Positions 59,508-64,000 of a stretch of DNA of 64,000 bases are shown here, one piece after another (the stretch's first letter is position 1; every line of letters starts with the position of its first letter). A model generated the notes under the pieces. The model was not told the DNA's origin and did no database searches. It saw only the letters and a program-made list of their open reading frames with translations. Position numbers and translations under genes: made by a program. The DNA comes from Flavobacterium flavigenum (GTDB lineage Bacteria > Bacteroidota > Bacteroidia > Flavobacteriales > Flavobacteriaceae), in assembly GCF_027111255.2 (NCBI RefSeq), contig NZ_CP114285.2, positions 434,001 to 498,000 on the forward strand, in the 5' to 3' direction.

Positions 59508-61784
59508 TTATTTTTTTGGTGGCAAAATAGTAGTTCCCCAGGCAGAAGGTTTTGAATCCATTTCATAAATCAATTCGCCTCCCTTAGCAATATCTTCGTG
59601 CGAAATCCAGGCTTTGTTATAAGGTTTTCCGTTTAAAGAAGCGGTTTTGATATATTTATTCTTTTCACTCATTTTTTTTGTAGCAATCTTGAAGGTTTTT
59701 CCTTCTTCCAACTGCAAAGTGATTTCTTTAATTAAAGGTGTATTCAATAAATAATAAGGCTGACCTGCATTTGGATACAATCCCATCATGTGAAAAGCCA
59801 GCCACGAAGACATAGCGCCCGAATCATCATTGCCCGGCAAACCTTCGTGAGAGGTATTGAAATTATCTTTTATAATCGTTCTGATTCGGTCACTGCTCAA
59901 ATGTGGTTTTCCGATCCAGTGGTACATTGTAGGCGCTAAAAATGAAGGTTCATTTGATACATCATACAATTTTGTATCGAAAAAAGTATCCAGTCTGTTT
60001 TTGAAAGCAAGGTCACCACCTGATCTACGAATCACTTCAGGAAGGTCATGCGGAATACTCAAAGAATATTCCCAGGAAGTTCCTTCGTAAAAAAACACAC
60101 ACCAATGGCAAACATACCAAGGGGATTCTGTAATTACCGGTGTATATTTATAGGTTGGTTTCTGAATTTTTGATTCTCCAAAAACAACTTCGTCCAGCCA
60201 GTTTCCAGACGCGTCTTTAGGCATTATGAAACCTTTTGAACCGTTATTTTCATAATCAGACCGCCATAAATTTTGCCAGTTATCTGCCTGTTTGATATAT
60301 TGGTTATAGATTTCGTTATAATTTAAACCTTTGGCAACAATAGCGATATTATAGTCATTGTATGCATAATCTATAGTACGGTTACCGGCACGATCTGTAC
60401 CAAAAGGTACATAACCCAGACGTAAATAATCTAATAAACCGCCCCTTCCTTCACGTTCTTCATTCCCACCGGGCGGTATTGCAGCGTCTTTAAGCATTGC
60501 TTTCAATGCCAGTTCATAATCTATTCCTTTTAAGTTTTTTACAAAAGCATCTGCAAGTACTGTTTCAGCATTTGAACCGCCCTGAGTACGTCCATTATCA
60601 TTTCCGCTTCTCCCTTCTGGCAAGTAGCCGTCATGTTTGTAAATATTAAGCATCGCATTGATAATTTCTACCTGCCGCTTTGGATCAATAAGCGTAATTA
60701 ATGGACTCGAAGTTCTGAATGTGTCCCAAATACAATAAAAGTCATCATAATAGGGTTCGTTATTCGTCCATAACGGATTTTCTCCGGTGCGGTCAACAGG
60801 CATAATCATCGTGTGATACAAACCCGTATAAAACATCTTTTTATAATCTTCAGAAGTATCAGGAGAAAGCTGTATGCGATTTAATAAATGTTCCCATTTG
60901 TTTTCTAATGATGCCAAAACGGTGTTGAAATTCCAATGCGGAATTTCGGCCTCTATGTTGTTTTTTGCTTTTAACTCGCTTAAAAAAGAGATTCCGATTT
61001 TTACATTAAGTTCCTGTTTTCCGGCTGCTCCAAAAGAAACTAAAGCACCCGTTTTTTTGCCTGAATCAAACTGAGCGTTTTGGTTGTTGTAAAATTTACC
61101 GTCTTTCCAGGTAACATATTTTGCAATGGACTGGTCAAAAATCGCCCAAAAGTAAACGGTGTAAGCACGCCCATTATTCCAACCTCCTCTGATCCTGCTG
61201 TATCCTCTCACTTCAGTATCTGAAACAATCTCAATTTGAGAGCCAACAAATTGCTGCGCTTCCCTAGCATTAGGTTCAGGAGATTCCCCCAGAAAAAAAC
61301 CAGGGTCAATTTTTAAATCTTTTGTTGCGTTTTTTGGATACGTTATTTTATAAAATGAAACTTTTTCAGCAGTTGTGATTTCAGTTTTAATCTGATTTTC
61401 TTTAAAAACCGTTTCATAATACCCTAGTCTTACATTTTCTTCTGTTCTGTGAGAACTTTGATCCAGTTTATCCAAATCTCCTGAAAAAGGCATGATCTGA
61501 ATATTCCCGTATTTAGGGCCTCCTCCAGTTCCGCTCACATGTACCTGACTAAAACCAGTTACTTGCTTAGGCATTGGCAGCCATCCGCTATTCGGGCTTA
61601 CAGTACAATCCGGACTTGGCTTTACCATTCCGTACGGACATGAAGGCCCGATAAAAACACGCCCTACTCCTTCTGAACCAATCATCGGATCGACATAATG
61701 GTGTACTTTGGTCTGGGCATAATTTACTGATGTGAAGAATAATGATATTCCTAAAAAAATGATCGCTTTAGTACCTGTCTTCAT
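59508..61784 (-). CDS. Glycoside hydrolase family 92 alpha-mannosidase (canonical acid)
   Basis: A 758-residue secreted calcium-dependent alpha-mannosidase with a signal peptide. The N-terminal beta-sandwich has YVDPMIGSEGVGRVFIGPSC and GFSQVHVSGTGGG. The (alpha/alpha)6 domain has CIWDTFRTSSPLITLIDP, LPEGRSGNDNGRTQGGSNAE, the acid motif SNEPSFLAP with Glu612, and the base motif GNDDSGAMSSW. GH92 enzymes invert the anomeric configuration and release alpha-mannose. It is encoded 80 bases after another GH92 gene and 6 bases before the hypothetical secreted gene. Confidence 0.93.
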   Translation of the reverse strand: MKTGTKAIIFLGISLFFTSVNYAQTKVHHYVDPMIGSEGVGRVFIGPSCPYGMVKPSPDCTVSPNSGWLPMPKQVTGFSQVHVSGTGGGPKYGNIQIMPFSGDLDKLDQSSHRTEENVRLGYYETVFKENQIKTEITTAEKVSFYKITYPKNATKDLKIDPGFFLGESPEPNAREAQQFVGSQIEIVSDTEVRGYSRIRGGWNNGRAYTVYFWAIFDQSIAKYVTWKDGKFYNNQNAQFDSGKKTGALVSFGAAGKQELNVKIGISFLSELKAKNNIEAEIPHWNFNTVLASLENKWEHLLNRIQLSPDTSEDYKKMFYTGLYHTMIMPVDRTGENPLWTNNEPYYDDFYCIWDTFRTSSPLITLIDPKRQVEIINAMLNIYKHDGYLPEGRSGNDNGRTQGGSNAETVLADAFVKNLKGIDYELALKAMLKDAAIPPGGNEEREGRGGLLDYLRLGYVPFGTDRAGNRTIDYAYNDYNIAIVAKGLNYNEIYNQYIKQADNWQNLWRSDYENNGSKGFIMPKDASGNWLDEVVFGESKIQKPTYKYTPVITESPWYVCHWCVFFYEGTSWEYSLSIPHDLPEVIRRSGGDLAFKNRLDTFFDTKLYDVSNEPSFLAPTMYHWIGKPHLSSDRIRTIIKDNFNTSHEGLPGNDDSGAMSSWLAFHMMGLYPNAGQPYYLLNTPLIKEITLQLEEGKTFKIATKKMSEKNKYIKTASLNGKPYNKAWISHEDIAKGGELIYEMDSKPSAWGTTILPPKK

Positions 61785-61864
61785 TGTTATTTTATTTCTT
61801 TCGGTTATAATTAGTATCAGTTTTTAGAAGCTTTAAAATCAGCTCAGGATGAAATTGTATCGCT

Positions 61865-64000
61865 TTACTGCTTTGCTTTATTAGACATTTCTAAAATCAA
61901 TTTTCCTCCGTTTGTAATCGCATTGTGCGAAATTGTATAATTTTCTACCGCTGTATTGTTGTATTTTATTGCGTTGATGTAACTGTTTTCCAGACTGTTT
62001 TGAGGAGCTTCAATTATAAAATTTTTGCCTTTATAATAGTTAGGATTTAGTTGAATGGACACTTTAGAAAAAATTGGACTTCCTATCTGATATTGAGCCT
62101 CCGGATCTGTTCCTCCATTCAGCTGAAATAAGCCAATTTTAAGCAGAACATTCAAACTTCCCATCAAACCCTGATCTTCATCTCCGTTGTAACCTGTAGC
62201 CGGAGATAATCCGCTGAAAGTTTCTTTTACAACGTCTCTGGTCCAGTATTGTGTCAAATCTGGCCTTCCTAATGCATTAAAAATAAAGGATGTCTGAATG
62301 GAAGGCTGGTTGCCAAAATTGATTGGAATACGGCTGAATTCCGGATGCAATTCGGCATCATGTGAAGTTCCGGAAGTAAATTTTAACTCTTTTGCTGTTT
62401 CAAATTGCTTATTCAGTTTTTCAACCGTTTTTTGCTTTCCTCCCATTAATTCTGCTAAACCTTCAATATCATGCGGTACAAACCAGGTTGACTGTGCTCC
62501 GTTTGACTCTATAAAACCGTTTTCATATTCATATGGATCATAATTTTCACGCCACTTTCCTTCTACATTTTTAGGACGCATCCATCCGGAAGTTTTGTCA
62601 AAAACATTCTGGTAGTTTTTAGACCTTGTCATGAAATAATCATAGTCTTCCTTATGATTTAATTTCTTAGCCAATTGCGCCAGTGTCCAGTCCTGATAAG
62701 CATATTCCAATGTCTGACTGGCCCCGTCCTGATGACTTCCAAAATTGCCTTCAGGGAGTGGATACGGAACAAAACCTTTTTCGATATAATATTTCAATCC
62801 CCCACCTACATCTGTATTATGTTCGTATCCTGCTTTTCCCATGATGCCGTTTAGCATATGGTTTTTCTTCAGGGCAATGTATATGGCTTCTAAATCGTCT
62901 TTTACAATTCCTTTTTGAATGGCCGTCACTATAAAAGGTGTCGTAGAAGCGCCTGTCATTACATACGTATCATTTCCTCCCGAAGGACCACGCGGAATCA
63001 TACCTCCATCTTTATAGTATTGCATTAAAGAATGTACAAATTCATCCATAATTTCAGGATAAACGAGTCCCCAAAGCGTATTGATTGTCCACTGGGCTCC
63101 CCAAAATGCATCAGAATTGTAATGGTTGAACTTTGGTTTTCCGTTTGCATCAAGCGGCAATTGCCCAATTCTGAATTTTTCTCCGGTATTATCAGGATAG
63201 GCACCGTTTGCATCGCTGATTATTTTTCGTCCCTGCAAGGCATGCCAAAGATCTGTATAAAATCGTCTTTGATCGGTTTCAGTACCGCCTTCAACCTGTA
63301 TTCTGCCTAATAAACTATTCCATTCATTTTTTGAATCAGAAACTGCTTTATCAAAATCCCAATGTGGTAGTTCCTGCTGCATGTTGTTAGCAGCATTTTC
63401 TACAGAAGTATAAGAAATAGCTGCTTTCATCAGGATTTCTCCTTTGGCTTTGCCAAAATTTACCAAATAATTACCTGTCGCTGTATTTCGTTCGATTGAA
63501 GAAACAGGCTCATTAAATTTAATTTTAAAATATACCGTTAAAGGTTTTGGACGTCTGAAATTGGTACTTAAAACCAACGATCCTGAAAGTTCATAATCAT
63601 TATTTTTTTCAAGTGTTCCGTTTGTATTTTCGCAAGGTCCTAAAATGGTGTTCAGATTAAAAAGAACTGCTTTTTGAGCATTTTTTGGAAATGTATATTT
63701 ATGAAAACCAACTCTTTTGGTACTGGTCAGTTCTGCTTTTATTTGGTACCTGTTGAGTGTAACGGAGTGATAACCTGGAAATATTTTTTCAGACTCATGA
63801 CTAAATTTAGAATAAAAATCTGAAAAGATATTTGCACTATTTCCATTACTAATCGTTACAGGCATTACTGAAAGTGCAGACATTTGCCATTCATGAACGT
63901 GGCTAAAACCTTTTATTGTGTCGGTTGTATATTTGTAACCGCCTCCCCAATCGCCTTTGATTTCGGTATCCGGGTTTAAATTTACCATGCCAAACGGACG
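61865..64000 (-). CDS. Glycoside hydrolase family 92, partial, with Gln at the acid position
   Basis: This frame continues beyond the right edge; reading in from it gives RPFGMVNLNPD, the usual GH92 start of the mature domain, so the true start lies outside. At least 711 residues are present. GH92 features are GFSHVHEWQMSALSVMP, NSDAFWGAQWTINTLWGLVY, IPRGPSGGNDTYVMTGASTT and the base motif GDEDQGLMGS. The acid motif reads GNQPSIQTS, with Gln561 (counting from Met at 63988) where the neighbour has Glu in NEPS. In GH92 enzymes that release mannose from mannose-1-phospho-6-mannose a Gln takes this place, since a phosphate leaving group needs no acid. It is the first gene of the visible operon. 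Confidence 0.9.
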   Translation of the reverse strand, partial: RPFGMVNLNPDTEIKGDWGGGYKYTTDTIKGFSHVHEWQMSALSVMPVTISNGNSANIFSDFYSKFSHESEKIFPGYHSVTLNRYQIKAELTSTKRVGFHKYTFPKNAQKAVLFNLNTILGPCENTNGTLEKNNDYELSGSLVLSTNFRRPKPLTVYFKIKFNEPVSSIERNTATGNYLVNFGKAKGEILMKAAISYTSVENAANNMQQELPHWDFDKAVSDSKNEWNSLLGRIQVEGGTETDQRRFYTDLWHALQGRKIISDANGAYPDNTGEKFRIGQLPLDANGKPKFNHYNSDAFWGAQWTINTLWGLVYPEIMDEFVHSLMQYYKDGGMIPRGPSGGNDTYVMTGASTTPFIVTAIQKGIVKDDLEAIYIALKKNHMLNGIMGKAGYEHNTDVGGGLKYYIEKGFVPYPLPEGNFGSHQDGASQTLEYAYQDWTLAQLAKKLNHKEDYDYFMTRSKNYQNVFDKTSGWMRPKNVEGKWRENYDPYEYENGFIESNGAQSTWFVPHDIEGLAELMGGKQKTVEKLNKQFETAKELKFTSGTSHDAELHPEFSRIPINFGNQPSIQTSFIFNALGRPDLTQYWTRDVVKETFSGLSPATGYNGDEDQGLMGSLNVLLKIGLFQLNGGTDPEAQYQIGSPIFSKVSIQLNPNYYKGKNFIIEAPQNSLENSYINAIKYNNTAVENYTISHNAITNGGKLILEMSNKAKQ

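Overview
The window comes from a low-GC Bacteroidota chromosome, most likely a Flavobacterium. The evidence is the AT-rich composition, -7 promoter boxes of the TAnnTTTG type, weak Shine-Dalgarno sites, lipoproteins, a one-piece hybrid two-component regulator, and many secreted carbohydrate-active enzymes of polysaccharide-utilisation type. I see no tRNA, rRNA, CRISPR array or insertion sequence.

Bases 1-8463 (+) are a defence island. It holds the C-terminal half of HsdR, a RhuM protein with a Fic/Doc domain, HsdM, HsdS, and then the type IV pair McrB-McrC. Spacing is tight, with short overlaps at hsdM-hsdS and mcrB-mcrC.

Bases 8500-17200 are small-gene chromosome with a DNA-maintenance and stress flavour. 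They hold a SpoU-family RNA methyltransferase, a membrane-anchored endonuclease/exonuclease/phosphatase protein, a frameshifted RadD-like helicase, a ferritin-like DUF892 protein with a histone-H1-like tail, a DnaQ-exonuclease/GIY-YIG fusion and exonuclease III. Two small proteins, 6.7 kb apart, share an N-terminal signature (MENSNxYxS...HxQ...AxNxD...GDW). The second overlaps the start of the exonuclease III gene. A very acidic 99-residue protein and two small lipoproteins complete this part.

Bases 17400-26500 hold plant-polysaccharide genes (LacI regulator, DUF4861 protein, GH43, rhamnogalacturonan acetylesterase, GH130), with a DUF6625 glycosyltransferase-like protein and a sensor kinase between them. 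Bases 26741-28779 are a two-gene DNA repair unit (TIGR03915-like protein and radical SAM protein). Bases 29387-34161 are a light-sensing locus: heme oxygenase and bacteriophytochrome in one operon, with a divergent PAS histidine kinase.

Bases 34207-64000 (all -) are a large pectin and glycan utilisation region. It contains GH51, two GH28, GH2, two GH92 and a second DUF4861 protein. Uronate catabolism is represented by mannonate dehydratase, a UxuB-like SDR and inositol oxygenase; transport by an SSS symporter. There are also an acyltransferase-like membrane protein, a metallophosphoesterase, a ROK protein and an HTCS regulator. No SusC/SusD pair lies in the window. The most interesting point is that the GH92 at the right edge has GNQPS where its operon neighbour has the usual NEPS, so Gln replaces the catalytic acid. 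Together with the metallophosphoesterase and inositol oxygenase downstream, this suggests a phosphodiester-linked mannose substrate.
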